A stretch of DNA of 57,900 nucleotides from Corynebacterium sp. (GCF_030538285.1 NZ_JAUNUG010000015.1:1-57900), one strand, 5' to 3'. Positions 16,187-26,426 are shown, counted from the stretch's first letter. Notes: generated by a model not told the origin, from the sequence alone. Numbers and translations are program-made.

Positions 16187-17169
16187 AGCACATCGTCGAA
16201 AGAACCCGGCTGCGGGGCCCGGGGCATGTCGACGGGCGCGGGCCGCGCGATCGGCGACGGGGCGTGGGTTCCACCGGGTGCGGTGTCGAGCGGGGAGGCG
16301 GCCTCGTCGTCGAGATCCATCCACTCGGGGCGCTCCACCTGGCGGCGCTTGTCGTTCCAGCGGGTGAACTGGATGGCCATCTCCACGAGCAGCGTGAGGC
16401 AGCCGGCCAACACGACCATGGAGAAAGGATCCTGGCCCGGGGTCATGAACGCCGCGAAAACGAAGAGGATGAGGATGATGATGCGACGCTTGTCCCTGAG
16501 CGTCTCATAGGACAGCAGCCCGATGATGTTGAGCGTGACGATGATGAGCGGCACCTCAAAGCTCACGCCGAAGATGACGAGCAGTCCGAGCAGGAAGTTG
16601 TAGTAGTCCTGTCCGGTCAGGGCGGAGACCGCGAACTCGGTGCCCATCGTCATGAGGAACTCCAGCGCGAAACCGACGATGAAGTAGGCGATGAGAGCGC
16701 CCAACACGAAAAGCAGCACGGCGAGGGAGACGAAGGTGAACGTGGTGCGGCGTTCCTTCTTGTGCAGACCCGGGACGATGAAGGCCCACATCTGGTACAG
16801 CCACACCGGCGAGGAAAGCACGATACCGGCCAGCGCTCCGACCTTGAGACGCAGCATGAACATCTCAAAGGGGCGGGTGGCCAGCAGACGGCACTCGTTG
16901 TCGCGGGTGAAGTCGGCGCGGATCTCCGGGGGCAACTCACAGTAGGGCCCGCGGAGGATCTCCCCGAGAGGCTGGGTGCCGAAAGGCGCGTACTGGTACC
17001 ACATGAAACCGATGATGGTGCCGGCGAACAAGGCCAGCAGCGAAATGATCACGCGGCGGCGGAGCTCCTGCAGGTGCTCCACCAGGGACATGTCACCGGT
17101 CGGGGACTTCTTCTTTTTCTTCCTGCTGAAGCGCAACCGACGCTGGGTGAGCTCACCGGACTGGGACAT
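16183..17169 (-). CDS. tatC: Sec-independent protein translocase TatC
   Basis: A 328-residue polytopic membrane protein, receptor for twin-arginine signal peptides. The conserved first cytoplasmic segment is MSLVEHLQELRRRVI. The six membrane helices include FAGTIIGFMWY and PVWLYQMWAFIVPGLHKKER, the signature before helix 3. A very basic N-terminus (FSRKKKKKSPTG) and a Pro-rich cytoplasmic tail of about 50 residues extend it beyond the usual 250. It follows tatA by 19 bp. Confidence 0.96.
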   Translation of the reverse strand: MSQSGELTQRRLRFSRKKKKKSPTGDMSLVEHLQELRRRVIISLLALFAGTIIGFMWYQYAPFGTQPLGEILRGPYCELPPEIRADFTRDNECRLLATRPFEMFMLRLKVGALAGIVLSSPVWLYQMWAFIVPGLHKKERRTTFTFVSLAVLLFVLGALIAYFIVGFALEFLMTMGTEFAVSALTGQDYYNFLLGLLVIFGVSFEVPLIIVTLNIIGLLSYETLRDKRRIIILILFVFAAFMTPGQDPFSMVVLAGCLTLLVEMAIQFTRWNDKRRQVERPEWMDLDDEAASPLDTAPGGTHAPSPIARPAPVDMPRAPQPGSFDDVL

Positions 17170-17188
17170 GGAAAGCTACAACCCTGCT

Positions 17189-17491
17189 CTACTGGTTCGG
17201 GTTCTGCTGGCGCGGATCGTAGTTCGGGTTCGGCTGGTTCTGCGGCTGCTCCCAGAAGTCCTGCTGGGGTGCCGGCTGCTGAGGCTGCTGCGGCGGGGCG
17301 ATCTGGCCCTGCTGGGGCTGCTGCGGCTGCTGGGCCTGTGGCTGATCGTCGTTACCCATCTCCTTGACCTCAGACTTGAAGATGCGCATGGAGCGGCCGA
17401 TGGAACGTGCGGCGTCGGGAAGCTTCTTAGCGCCGAACAGCAGCACGACGACGAGCACGATGATCAGGATTTCCCAGGGACCGGGGGTCAT
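17189..17491 (-). CDS. tatA: Sec-independent protein translocase TatA
   Basis: A 100-residue pore component: N-terminal membrane helix [20 protein letters not shown], the FGxxKLP hinge, an amphipathic helix [20 protein letters not shown], then a long Gln/Pro-rich tail. Start ATG 17491 (MTPGPWE) has GAGAGG about ten bases upstream. A longer in-frame start at 17548 would put charged residues before the helix and is rejected. No tatB is adjacent. Confidence 0.95.
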   Translation of the reverse strand: MTPGPWEILIIVLVVVLLFGAKKLPDAARSIGRSMRIFKSEVKEMGNDDQPQAQQPQQPQQGQIAPPQQPQQPAPQQDFWEQPQNQPNPNYDPRQQNPNQ

Positions 17492-17498
17492 GTGTGTA

Positions 17499-18503
17499 TT
17501 ACCTCTCGAGACAAGTTCGGTTGGTGTCGAACGTAGGGCCTTGATCATACGCTGTCAATGCCGATGCCGCCCTCCGACTCACTTCCTCCACCAAGACCTG
17601 CGGCCCGATGACGCGCAGCCGGTCGGCCTGGCCGAGGGCGAAGCGGATGAACCAGTCCTTTGATCCGACCGGCATCCGGGCGTGGACGTAGCCATCGGCG
17701 GCCACCTCCCCCAGCGTGATGGGGAAATAGTCGGCGATCCACGTGTGCTCGGGGTGGATGAGCAGGTCGGCCTGGTCGGCGATCATGCGGTAGCCGAAGG
17801 GGTCCTTCTCATCGAAGGGCAGGGAATCCAGGTGTGGCTGGGCGGATTCGTCCAGGATTTCGATGTCACTCATGCGGTCGGCGCGAAAGTTCTTGTGCCG
17901 CCCGGCTTCTTCCTCCCAGGCAGTGAGATAGGTTTCGCCGCCGGTGACGAAAATCTTCGCTGGGTCGACAACACGGCGGCGGGTGGTGTCCGAGGACTGG
18001 GAACGGTACGTGAAGGCGACGCGGTGTCCCCCGGCGATGGCCTCCCGCAGAAGCTCCTGCGGGGTGGCCTCTGCCGGGTCCTCCGCGGCAAGGGAGTCGA
18101 AGATGGCGACAGCGCGATCACCCATGATGTCGCGCAGCTTCCTCGCGGCAGACATCACGGCCGCGCGGTCAGCCAGCCCCGGCACGGCCTCCAGGGACTC
18201 TAAGGTGAGCAGCAGTGCACCCGCTTCGGTGGGCGTCAGGCGCAGGGGGCGATCCATGCCTTGGGAGTTGGCGATCGACACCTTCGACCAGTCGGCCTTA
18301 AGGTCCACCAGCTCCTCCGGCCAGCGGCCGACGCCGCAGCAGGCCAGGCGCTGGATCTCCTCGTAAAGGGAGGCGGGGTCGCGCCCGAGGTCCTTGGCGG
18401 CTTCCATGAGTGAGCGATCCGGGTGGGCCTGGAAGTAGGGAATGAGGTTGAGCGCGCGGACCAGCGTATCGAGCTTGCCGGTCGAATCCACGGTCTGGCT
18501 CAT
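17499..18503 (-). CDS. pafC: WYL-domain transcriptional regulator PafC
   Basis: A 334-residue partner of PafB; together they activate RecA-independent DNA-damage genes in mycobacteria. An N-terminal winged-helix segment (about 1-80, [17 protein letters not shown]) precedes a WYL ligand domain with HRVAFTYRS and [20 protein letters not shown]. It overlaps pafB by four bases (ATGA-type). Pupylation genes lie immediately upstream; the link with the Pup pathway is one of position rather than direct biochemistry. Confidence 0.9.
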   Translation of the reverse strand: MSQTVDSTGKLDTLVRALNLIPYFQAHPDRSLMEAAKDLGRDPASLYEEIQRLACCGVGRWPEELVDLKADWSKVSIANSQGMDRPLRLTPTEAGALLLTLESLEAVPGLADRAAVMSAARKLRDIMGDRAVAIFDSLAAEDPAEATPQELLREAIAGGHRVAFTYRSQSSDTTRRRVVDPAKIFVTGGETYLTAWEEEAGRHKNFRADRMSDIEILDESAQPHLDSLPFDEKDPFGYRMIADQADLLIHPEHTWIADYFPITLGEVAADGYVHARMPVGSKDWFIRFALGQADRLRVIGPQVLVEEVSRRAASALTAYDQGPTFDTNRTCLER

Positions 18504-19453
18504 CGGGCGGCCTCCTGGAGCAGTGCGATGACATCCTCGCGGACATCGGCGGGTTCGTGGACGATAACCTCCGGGGCGAATCCGCTGGCGGTGCGCACCA
18601 GCCAGGAACGGTCGACGTCGATAAGCGAAAAACGACCGTCTGCCAGGCGCTGACCGGCATCACTGAGCTCGAAGGCGACGCCTGCGGGGATGGTGAGCAC
18701 GGCGTCGACACGCTGGTTCATCGCCCGCAGGGAATCCTCGACGATTGACTGCAGGTCCTGCGTCGGCTGCGGGTGTGTCGCTGGCTCGCGTTTGGCGTAG
18801 ACCTGTGAGATGCGCAGCAGGCGGAAAGAGCGCGGGGCGTCGCGGTCGATGTCGTGGCCGACGAGGTAGAGCTTGTCCTGCAGCGGCACAATCGCCCACG
18901 GATCCATCGTCCGGCGTACCGGCTCGGAGGTCGGGGTGGGCACGTAGTCGAAGCTCATGCGCAGCCCCTCCCGGATGATCGTGAGGATGTTGCCCAGCAT
19001 CTGCGGGGACAGGCGGTGGGTGTCGTTGACGGCGGTGAACACCGGTGCCTCCTGCAGGTCCCGGCTCACCCCTGACGCCGCCAGCTTCGTCCAGCCGGAG
19101 CGGGCGAACACGCCCAGCTCACTGCTTTGCCCCATGTCCCCGGCCAGACCCAGCACGGCGGCCTCCTCCGGGGTGAAGGTCACCTCGGGGAGCTCGTAGC
19201 GGTCGTTGAGCAGTCGGTAGGCGGTGCCGCCGTCCTCAGAACGCCGTTGCTCCAGCGGTACGCCCGCGCGCCCCAACGTGACGATATCGCGCGTGAGACG
19301 CCTGTGGAAGGCGTCCCGGTTACCGTCGTCGTAACCGTCGACGTGGCGGCGGATCCACTCCGGCGTGAGCATGCGCCCACCCTGGCGATCCGCCTCCCGG
19401 AGCGCGAACACTAGGTTCATCAGACGGTGGACCGCCTTGTCCTGCTTGCCCAT
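18500..19453 (-). CDS. pafB: WYL-domain transcriptional regulator PafB
   Basis: A 317-residue HTH-WYL protein. The N-terminal HTH region is RLMNLVFALREADRQGGRML; the WYL domain contains RMSFDYVPTPTSEPVRRTMD and KLYLVGHDIDRDAPRSFRLL. It starts directly after the pafA stop codon and overlaps pafC, so the two should be produced in equal amounts as a heterodimer. The LIDV block near the C-terminus carries GCTTATCGACG at 18616-18626. Confidence 0.9.
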   Translation of the reverse strand: MGKQDKAVHRLMNLVFALREADRQGGRMLTPEWIRRHVDGYDDGNRDAFHRRLTRDIVTLGRAGVPLEQRRSEDGGTAYRLLNDRYELPEVTFTPEEAAVLGLAGDMGQSSELGVFARSGWTKLAASGVSRDLQEAPVFTAVNDTHRLSPQMLGNILTIIREGLRMSFDYVPTPTSEPVRRTMDPWAIVPLQDKLYLVGHDIDRDAPRSFRLLRISQVYAKREPATHPQPTQDLQSIVEDSLRAMNQRVDAVLTIPAGVAFELSDAGQRLADGRFSLIDVDRSWLVRTASGFAPEVIVHEPADVREDVIALLQEAAR

Positions 19454-20869
19454 CTATGACCTTCCGTAGGCACCTGCGTTCTCATCAAGATAGGCCAGGA
19501 GCTTATCGACGCGCGCGTCAACGGCCGAGAAAGGATCAAGAAGTTCCACCAGTTGCGGTTCCGGCTCATTGACTTTCAGGTGCACCCAGTCGGTGGTGAT
19601 CGGCGCGCCGAGCTCCGCAGCGCGCGCGATGAGCTGGCCGCGTAGCCGGGCGCGGGTGGTCTCCGGAGGCGTATCGACAGCCCGCGCAACGGCCTCATCC
19701 GTCGTCCAGCGCTCCACCATCCCGCGGGATTCGAGCAGGGGGAACAGGCCGCGGCCGGGGCGGATGTCGTGGTAGGTGAGGTCGATCTGGGCCAGCTTCG
19801 GGTTGGTCCAGTCCTCCCCCAGGCGCTCACGGTAGCGGTTGAGCAGGTTGAGCTTGATCACCCAGTCGATTTCCCGGTCCACCTGCGAGAAGTCCTGCGT
19901 GCGGATGGCCTGCAGTTGGCGGGTCCACAGGTCCACGGCCCGGCGTAACTCCTCCGTCGGGGTGCCCTCATCGGGGCGCTCGTCCAGCCAGTCGGTGGCG
20001 GCTGCCAGTGTCGCCTCCTGTACCTCGAGGGCGGTGACGGTGCCGCCGTCCTTGAGCAGCAGTTCGGTGGCGCCGGTCATGTCGCGGGCGATGTCGCGGA
20101 TGTGGCCGATGGGGTTGTCCATCTCGAAGTCGGGCAGCTCCACGCCCGCCTCGACCATCTCGAGCACGAGCAGGGTCGCACCGACCTTGAGGGCGAAAGT
20201 CGTCTCCGACATGTTCGAGTCACCGACGATGACGTGCATGCGGCGGAAGCGCTCGGAATCGCCGTGCGGTTCATCGCGGGTGTTGATGATCGGCCGGGCC
20301 CTGGTCGTCGCCGAGGAAATGCCCTCCCACACCTGGTCCGCACGCTGGGAGAGCACGAAGCCGGGTTGGAAACCACCCGTCGCGCGCCCCACCATGCCGG
20401 CGCCGCAGATGAGCTGGCGGGTGATCATGAACGGCAGCAGCTGCTTGCCCAGGCTTTTCAGCGGCAGGTGGCGGCCGACGAGGTAGTTCTCGTGGCAGCC
20501 GTAGGAGTTGCCCACTGAGTCGACGTTGTTCTTGAAGAGGTAGACGCGGGCGTCGATACGCTCTTGAGCCAGCACTTCCTCCGCGCGTTGGGCGAGCTTG
20601 TCGACGACCATGTCCCCCGCCTGCTCATGGTTGAGCAGCTGCGTCAGGCTGTCGCATTCGCCGGTGGCGATCTCCGGGTGGGAGCCCACATCAAGGTAGA
20701 GGCGGGAGCCGTTGCGGGTGAAGATGTTCGAGCTGGAGTGCTTCTCGACGATCGGGCGAAACAGGTAGCGCGCGATCTCATCCGGGGTGAGCGAACGGGT
20801 GCCATCACCGGTGGTGGCGGTGATGCCGTATTCGGTCTCCACGCCCATGATGCGGCGGGCGAAGATCAC
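19454..20869 (-). CDS. pafA: Pup-protein ligase PafA
   Basis: A 471-residue carboxylate-amine ligase of the glutamine-synthetase-like fold that joins the C-terminal Glu of Pup to target lysines. N-terminal RIMGVETEYGIT, YLDVGSHPEIATGECDS and NNVDSVGNSYGCHENYL match PafA, and it lacks the extra Dop loop. Start is GTG 20869, adjacent to the pup stop codon. Order and spacing (dop-pup-pafA-pafB-pafC) are those of actinobacteria. Confidence 0.97.
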   Translation of the reverse strand: MIFARRIMGVETEYGITATTGDGTRSLTPDEIARYLFRPIVEKHSSSNIFTRNGSRLYLDVGSHPEIATGECDSLTQLLNHEQAGDMVVDKLAQRAEEVLAQERIDARVYLFKNNVDSVGNSYGCHENYLVGRHLPLKSLGKQLLPFMITRQLICGAGMVGRATGGFQPGFVLSQRADQVWEGISSATTRARPIINTRDEPHGDSERFRRMHVIVGDSNMSETTFALKVGATLLVLEMVEAGVELPDFEMDNPIGHIRDIARDMTGATELLLKDGGTVTALEVQEATLAAATDWLDERPDEGTPTEELRRAVDLWTRQLQAIRTQDFSQVDREIDWVIKLNLLNRYRERLGEDWTNPKLAQIDLTYHDIRPGRGLFPLLESRGMVERWTTDEAVARAVDTPPETTRARLRGQLIARAAELGAPITTDWVHLKVNEPEPQLVELLDPFSAVDARVDKLLAYLDENAGAYGRS

Positions 20870-21058
20870 TTACTGGCCGCCCTTCTGCACATAGGAGCGG
20901 ACGAACTCGGCGGCGTTGGTCTCCAGCAGGCCGTCGATCTCATCGAGAAGATCATCGGTGCCGGTGGTGTTGAGCTGGGCCTGGCCGGCCTCGAAGGCGT
21001 CATCGTTGTTGTTGTCGTGGCCGCCGCCGGCGGAGATCTGGGACTGGGGTCCGGTCAT
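20870..21058 (-). CDS. pup: Prokaryotic ubiquitin-like protein Pup
   Basis: A 62-residue, disordered, acidic modifier. The C-terminus SYVQKGGQ ends in Gly-Gly-Gln, so Dop must deamidate Gln to Glu before ligation. The conserved helix segment LLDEIDGLLETNAAEFVRSY, which binds the coiled coil of the ATPase, is present. The N-terminus is Gln/Gly/Asn/His-rich. AAGGAG lies about nine bases before the ATG. The gene follows dop by 16 bp. Confidence 0.97.
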   Translation of the reverse strand: MTGPQSQISAGGGHDNNNDDAFEAGQAQLNTTGTDDLLDEIDGLLETNAAEFVRSYVQKGGQ

Positions 21059-21074
21059 GATGGGGGTGCTCCTT

Positions 21075-22637
21075 CTAGTGCTGGTGAGGCTTGTTGATGT
21101 GGGACTTGTTGTGGTGGGTGACGTAGTGGTCCGGGGCGTAGTTAACCCCGGTCAACTTGGCGATCAGCTCGTCGGTGTCGGCGGAGGAGTTGATGATCTC
21201 CCCCACGTGCTCCCGAGTGAGCTTATCCACCTCATTGGTCTGGAAACGGGCGGTGCCCTCGGAGTGTTTGAGGATCATCGTCTGCCAGCTGGCGGCGATG
21301 ACGTCGTCGGGGAAACGCGCGGAGACAGCGCCGCGGAACCAGGCGCGGGAATCGGCCGGGGGCTCCTCGGCGGCCCGGTTGATCTCCTCCTCGCTGGCGA
21401 TGGTCTCCATCCGGCCCTTGCGCACCAGGGCGTGGTAGAGGGACTTCGCCGGGTCGATGTCGGCGTACTGCAGATCGATGAGCTTGAGCTTCGGGTCGCC
21501 GATGTCCACGCCGCGGTCAAGATAACCCTTGATCAGGGCGTACTTTGCCGTCCAGTCGAGGAGGTGGGAGGTGGACAGAGGATCCTCGGCGAGCATGTCC
21601 ATCACCTGCCCCCACAAGGCGATGACGCGCTCGTCGACCTCATCGACGGCCGTGACACGCTCGCGGTAGAGCGCGAGGATGTCGAGGGCGGTGAGCTCGC
21701 GGCCGTCGCGAAGCTGCAGTGTGTGGGTGAGCGTGAGGTCGTGGGAGACGCGCTTGATCTCCGCTACCGGGTCGGCCAGGCGCAGGTCGGAGAAGTCGAC
21801 CTCGTTCTCAATGGCGTCGATAACCAGCTTCGTCATGCCGAACTTGAGGAAATTCGCGGTGTGCGACATGTTCGCGTCACCGACGATGGTGTGCAGGCGA
21901 CGGAAGTGGACGGCGTTGGCGTGCGGCTCATCGCGGGTGTTGACGATGCCCCTGTTGAGCGTCGTCTCCAGGGAGATCTCCTGGTGGAAGTAGTCGGCAC
22001 GCTGGGAGATCTGGAAACCATCCTGTTCACCCGCCTCGCCGATGCCCAGGCGACCGGCGCCGATGATGACGTTGCGGGTGACGAAGAACGGGATGAGCGC
22101 CTGGGTGAGCACCTGGAAATCGGTCTTGCGGGAGTACTGGTAGTTCTCGTGAGCACCGTAAGAGGCACCCTTGCCGTCGACGTTGTTCTTGTAGATCTTC
22201 AGCGGCGGGCACGGGTCGTGATGCTTGAGGATGCTCACGCCCTGCTCATAGAGCTCCGCCACATTGGCGACGGCCTTGCGCATGATGACATCACCAGCGG
22301 CGTCATAGACCAGCGCGTCATAGGCATTGGAGACCTCCGGGGAGGAGTACTCCGGGTGCGCATGGTCGACGTAGAAGCGGGCGCCGTTGGTGGTGACCAC
22401 GTTGGCGATACCCACCGCGTCCGGCTCCACGACCGGCACCGTGTGGTAGCGGCGCAGGTCGAAGCCGCGGGTGTCCTTGAGCGGGGACTCTTCTTCATAG
22501 TCCCAGCGGGAGCGCGCGCCGGTGTTCATCGCGGCATACGCCACCACCACGTGGGTCGAGGTGACGATGGGGCTCAGCCCCGGATCCGTCGGTGTGGAGA
22601 TGCCGTATTCGGTCTCCGTGCCCATATACCTGCTCAT
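21075..22637 (-). CDS. dop: Pup deamidase/depupylase Dop
   Basis: About 520 residues; converts Pup-Gln to Pup-Glu and removes Pup from substrates. It shares the PafA fold (MGTETEYGIST, FYVDHAHPEYSSPE, NNVDGKGASYGAHENYQ) and carries the Dop-specific insert after the first strand (about 20-60, THVVVAYAAMNTGARSRWDY). ATG 22637 lies four bases after the arc stop codon. No 20S proteasome genes lie between dop and pup or anywhere in the window. Confidence 0.95.
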   Translation of the reverse strand: MSRYMGTETEYGISTPTDPGLSPIVTSTHVVVAYAAMNTGARSRWDYEEESPLKDTRGFDLRRYHTVPVVEPDAVGIANVVTTNGARFYVDHAHPEYSSPEVSNAYDALVYDAAGDVIMRKAVANVAELYEQGVSILKHHDPCPPLKIYKNNVDGKGASYGAHENYQYSRKTDFQVLTQALIPFFVTRNVIIGAGRLGIGEAGEQDGFQISQRADYFHQEISLETTLNRGIVNTRDEPHANAVHFRRLHTIVGDANMSHTANFLKFGMTKLVIDAIENEVDFSDLRLADPVAEIKRVSHDLTLTHTLQLRDGRELTALDILALYRERVTAVDEVDERVIALWGQVMDMLAEDPLSTSHLLDWTAKYALIKGYLDRGVDIGDPKLKLIDLQYADIDPAKSLYHALVRKGRMETIASEEEINRAAEEPPADSRAWFRGAVSARFPDDVIAASWQTMILKHSEGTARFQTNEVDKLTREHVGEIINSSADTDELIAKLTGVNYAPDHYVTHHNKSHINKPHQH

Positions 22638-22641
22638 ATCC

Positions 22642-24147
22642 CTATCCAATCACTTGTGCCTGGACGACACGCTTGCCGTGCCGCCCCGTGATCCGTGACC
22701 ACTCGTCCGGGTTCGCCGTGTTCGGCAGATCCTCCGACTCGTTCTGCTCAGCGAGGACCGCCTCCGCGATGTGCTGGCGGCTCACGCCCGCTTCGCTGAT
22801 GCCGGCCAGGTGGTCCTTGATGGCCAGCTTCTTCGCCCTATCGACGATGTTGGCGACCATCGCCCCGGACACAAAGTCCGAGTAATCCAGGATCTCAATC
22901 TCCCCGTCCACCAGGGTCAGTTCAACGAAGGCACGCGGCGCAAAGAGCTTCTCGACGCCCACCTCAATCAGATCCGCCACCGGCTCCGCATGCGGGACGT
23001 CGTCGGTGAGATAGCGCTGGAAGATATCGCGCGCGCCCTCGCGAGTGGGCCGCTGGACGCGGATCTTGACGTCGAGGCGCCCCGGGCGCAGGAGTGCGGG
23101 GTCAATGAGTTCCTCACGGTTGGTGGCGCCGATGATGATGACGTTGGCGAGGTTTTCCACACCATCCAGCTCAGTGAGCAGCTGCGGGACGACGGTGGTC
23201 TCCATGTCGGAGGACACACCTGATCCGCGGGTGCGGAAGATGGACTCCATTTCATCGAAGAAGATGATCACGGGCCGGCCCTCCCCCGCCAGCTCACGCG
23301 CCCGCTCGAAGATCAGGCGGATGCGGCGCTCGGTCTCGCCGACGAACTTGTTCAGCAACTCCGGGCCCTTGACGTTGAGGAAGTAACTGGCCGAGCCATC
23401 ACCCACCCGCTGGCTCAGCGAGTTGGCCACCGCCTTGGCGATGAGCGTCTTACCGCACCCGGGCGGGCCATAGAGCAGGACACCTTTCGGCGGGTTGAGC
23501 TGGTAGTCGCGGTAGAGATCCGGGTGGGAGAACGGCAGCTCCACGGCGTCGCGGATCTGGTCGATCTGTTCGTCGAGGCCACCGATGTCGGCGTAGGTGA
23601 CATTCGGGACCTCCTCCAGCGAAAGCTGCGAGACCTCCGTCTTGGGGATGCGCTCATAGGCCAAGCCGGCCTTAGTGTCGACCAGCAGGGTGTCACCGGC
23701 GCGGGCGGAGGTGGCGATGGGCTCGGCCAGGCGTACCAGGCGCTCTTCCCCGGTGGAGTTGGCCACCAGGGCGCGCCCCTGCCCGATGCGTTCGGTGAGC
23801 ATGCCCAGCTCACCGGTGTCGGGGAAGCCGCAATCCTCCACCACGATGGACCCGTCGCCCAGGCGCACCAGCGCGCCGGGGGCGAGCTCCTCGGTGTTGA
23901 GGTTCGGGGAGACCTTGAGGCGCATGAGACGGCCGGAGGTAAATACCTCGGCGTCGCGGCCCACTCCCCCGGCCAGGTAGATGCCGTAGGTGGAGGCGGG
24001 CTCCGCGAGGGCGTCGATCTGGGCGGAGAGGTCCTTGAGCTTGTCCCGGGAGGCCTTGAGCAGCTGGGAAAGCTTGGAGTTGCGGCTGCTTAAGGTCCGG
24101 ATCTCGCGTTGCAGGGCGACTGCGTCCGTGGTGTCGGCGTTACTCAT
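22642..24147 (-). CDS. arc: AAA+ ATPase ARC/Mpa, Pup-dependent unfoldase
   Basis: About 501 residues: N-terminal coiled coil ([20 protein letters not shown]), OB domains, then one AAA module with YGPPGCGKT (Walker A), IIFFDEMES (Walker B) and [20 protein letters not shown]. In mycobacteria the last residues (Gln-Tyr-Leu) dock on the 20S core. Here the protein ends in VVQAQVIG with no penultimate Tyr, consistent with loss of the proteasome. ATG 24147 has TACAGT six bases upstream (leaderless). It likely unfolds pupylated proteins without a proteolytic partner. Confidence 0.95.
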   Translation of the reverse strand: MSNADTTDAVALQREIRTLSSRNSKLSQLLKASRDKLKDLSAQIDALAEPASTYGIYLAGGVGRDAEVFTSGRLMRLKVSPNLNTEELAPGALVRLGDGSIVVEDCGFPDTGELGMLTERIGQGRALVANSTGEERLVRLAEPIATSARAGDTLLVDTKAGLAYERIPKTEVSQLSLEEVPNVTYADIGGLDEQIDQIRDAVELPFSHPDLYRDYQLNPPKGVLLYGPPGCGKTLIAKAVANSLSQRVGDGSASYFLNVKGPELLNKFVGETERRIRLIFERARELAGEGRPVIIFFDEMESIFRTRGSGVSSDMETTVVPQLLTELDGVENLANVIIIGATNREELIDPALLRPGRLDVKIRVQRPTREGARDIFQRYLTDDVPHAEPVADLIEVGVEKLFAPRAFVELTLVDGEIEILDYSDFVSGAMVANIVDRAKKLAIKDHLAGISEAGVSRQHIAEAVLAEQNESEDLPNTANPDEWSRITGRHGKRVVQAQVIG

Positions 24148-24310
24148 GCCCCAACTGTAACCTGCACCACCCTGGGCCGGATTCATCCCCGGGCGATACC
24201 TAGGGTTTGCCCTGGGACGTTGTGCAAAACTCCACCCGAACGGTGTTCAAGTTCCTGCATTGTCCCTGTTCGCCGCTTCTTACTACGCCGCAGTTTGCAG
24301 ACGCCCGGGT

Positions 24311-25147
24311 CTATTTCCGCGCGCGGCGCTGCGGGCGCGGCGGGGTGACCCCATCAGCCAGGCGGCGGGCCCACACGAGGAAGGCGGTGTGGGCGTTCAT
24401 GCGGTGCTCGGGGCGGGTGGCCAGGCCCTCGACCTTCCATTCGCGCACCAGCGACTCCCAGGCCTTGGGCTCGGTGAAGCACTGCTGCTCGCGGATACCT
24501 TCCATGACCTTCATCAGCTGCGGCACAGTGGCCACGTACGTCATGAACACGCCCCCGGGGATGAGGACGTCCTTGACCACGTCGAGGCATTCCCAGGGCT
24601 CGAGCATGTCGAGGATGACGCGGTCGACAGGGCCGCCGAGGTCCTCGACCTTCACCTCCTTGAGGTCACCTAGGCGCGGGCTCCACGTGGCGGGGCGGCC
24701 GCCGAAGAATTCATCGACGTTGGACTCGGCGAACTCGAGGTGGTCCTCGCGGATCTCATAGGAGATGAGCTCGCCCTCCGGACCGATGGCGCGCAGCAGC
24801 GCCATGGACAGGGCACCGGAGCCGGCGCCGGCCTCGAGCACGCGGGCGCCGGGGAAGATGTCGCCCTCGATGAGGATCTGGGCGGAGTCCTTCGGGTAGA
24901 TCACGGCGGCTCCGCGCGGCATCGAGAGCACGTGGTCGACCATGAGGTGGCGGAAGAGCAGGTAGTCGGCCCCGAGGGAGGACTGGATGACCGAGCCCTC
25001 GTCCATGCCGATGATCTGCTCGTGCAGGATCTCACCCTTGTGGGTGTGGAACTTCTCCCCCGGGGTGAGGATGAGGGTGAAGTGCCTGCGCTTGGCGTCG
25101 GTGAGCTGGACGCGGTCGCCGGGCTGGAAGGGGCCGGAATAGGCCAC
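24311..25147 (-). CDS. trmI: tRNA (adenine-58-N1)-methyltransferase TrmI
   Basis: A 278-residue SAM-dependent enzyme making m1A58 in the T-loop of tRNAs. The N-terminal beta domain (GPFQPGDRVQLTDAKRRHFT) and SAM motif RVLEAGAGSGALSMALLR match the family, as does VDRVILDMLEPWECLD. GTG 25147 has AGGAG eight bases upstream. In actinobacteria trmI commonly adjoins arc/mpa, as here, with a 163-bp gap. Confidence 0.93.
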   Translation of the reverse strand: MAYSGPFQPGDRVQLTDAKRRHFTLILTPGEKFHTHKGEILHEQIIGMDEGSVIQSSLGADYLLFRHLMVDHVLSMPRGAAVIYPKDSAQILIEGDIFPGARVLEAGAGSGALSMALLRAIGPEGELISYEIREDHLEFAESNVDEFFGGRPATWSPRLGDLKEVKVEDLGGPVDRVILDMLEPWECLDVVKDVLIPGGVFMTYVATVPQLMKVMEGIREQQCFTEPKAWESLVREWKVEGLATRPEHRMNAHTAFLVWARRLADGVTPPRPQRRARK

Positions 25148-25163
25148 GGGGGTCTCCTATCGT

Positions 25164-26426
25164 TTAAGAACCAATCAAGTATGCCTCAAGAGCGTCGGCG
25201 AACCACAGCTGATCCGCCACGCCGGCCAGCTCCCGGGCGGAGTGCATGGACAGCAGCGGTACACCGACATCGACGGTGGGAATTCCCAGCCGGGTGGCGG
25301 TGATGGGGCCGATGGTGGAGCCGCAGGGCATGGCGTTGTTCGAGACGAAACTCTGCGAGGGAACCCCGGCGGCGCGGGCGGCCCGCTGCCAGCGGGCGAC
25401 GGTGTCGGCGGTGGAGGCGTAGCGCTGGTTGGCGTTGATTTTCACCACGGGGCCGCCGCCGATGATCGGATGATGGGCCGGGTCGTGTTTGCCCACGTAA
25501 TTGGGGTGCACCGCGTGGGCGGCGTCGGCGGAGACACAGAAGGAGCGGGCGTACATGCGGCGGGTGGCGTCCAGGTCAGCGCCGAGGGCTGCGGCGGTGC
25601 GTTCCAGCACATCGGCCAGGATGGGACCGGCCGCGCCTGTCGCGGATGCCGAGCCGACCTCCTCGTGGTCGAAGGCGGCGAGCACGAGGACGTCGCTGCC
25701 GGTGTCGCCCGATTCGATGGCGCGCAGCAAGGCGATGAGCGAGGCGTGCACCGAGGACAGGTTGTCCATGCGTCCGGCGGCGATGAGCTCGGCGTCCGCG
25801 CCGAATACTTCGCCGCGCTGGGCATCGCAGGTGATCAGGTCAAGGCCGTCAATATCCCGCTTATCGACGCCCACCTGCCCCGCCACCACCTCCAACACCG
25901 GGGTATGCCCCTCCCCGATGAGCCCGGTGATCGGCTGCATGTGCTGCTGCCGATCAAGGGTGAGCTCTGTGGAGCGGTCCAGGTGGATCGCCAGATGCGG
26001 GATCCGCGCGATGGGCCCGGTGTTAACCAGACGCTGGGAACCATCCGCCAGGACCACCCGGCCCGCGAAAGTGAGCTCGCGGTCGAGCCAGGAGGCGAGG
26101 ATCGGCCCGCCGTAGACCTCCACACCGGCCTGCGCCCACCCGGCCGTGCCCAGTTCAGGCGAGGGCTTGAGGGTGAAACCGGGCGAATCTGTGTGGGAAC
26201 CGATGATCCGGAAGCCCGACTCCGGGGACGCGTCCTCCGGCACCCACCACGCCATCACTGCCCCACCGCGCACCATCACATGCCCACCCGGGGTGGCATC
26301 CCACGGTGCGGACTCGTCCTGGGGGTGGAAGCCGGCGTCGATAAGCATGTCAGCAACGACCCGCGCGGCGTGATAGCTGCTCGGTGACGCCGCAATGAAA
26401 TCGAGGAAGTCGAGAGTCTGGTTCAT
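25164..26426 (-). CDS. M18 family aminopeptidase
   Basis: A 420-residue dinuclear-zinc aminopeptidase releasing acidic or neutral N-terminal residues. Metal and catalytic residues are in IGSHTDSPGFTLKP (His, Asp), AAFDHEEVGSASA (Glu-Glu) and the C-terminal GVPLLSMHSARE (His). HPNYVGKHDP is also typical. It starts 35 bp from the divergent nuclease gene and ends 16 bp before trmI. It contains two copies of the window-wide 11-mer (25859-25869 and 26336-26346). Confidence 0.92.
   Translation of the reverse strand: MNQTLDFLDFIAASPSSYHAARVVADMLIDAGFHPQDESAPWDATPGGHVMVRGGAVMAWWVPEDASPESGFRIIGSHTDSPGFTLKPSPELGTAGWAQAGVEVYGGPILASWLDRELTFAGRVVLADGSQRLVNTGPIARIPHLAIHLDRSTELTLDRQQHMQPITGLIGEGHTPVLEVVAGQVGVDKRDIDGLDLITCDAQRGEVFGADAELIAAGRMDNLSSVHASLIALLRAIESGDTGSDVLVLAAFDHEEVGSASATGAAGPILADVLERTAAALGADLDATRRMYARSFCVSADAAHAVHPNYVGKHDPAHHPIIGGGPVVKINANQRYASTADTVARWQRAARAAGVPSQSFVSNNAMPCGSTIGPITATRLGIPTVDVGVPLLSMHSARELAGVADQLWFADALEAYLIGS

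Noticed and set aside
20916-22691. 591-codon plus-strand frame over dop
   Set aside because: Antisense shadow of dop/pup; repetitive Val/Asp/Gly composition.
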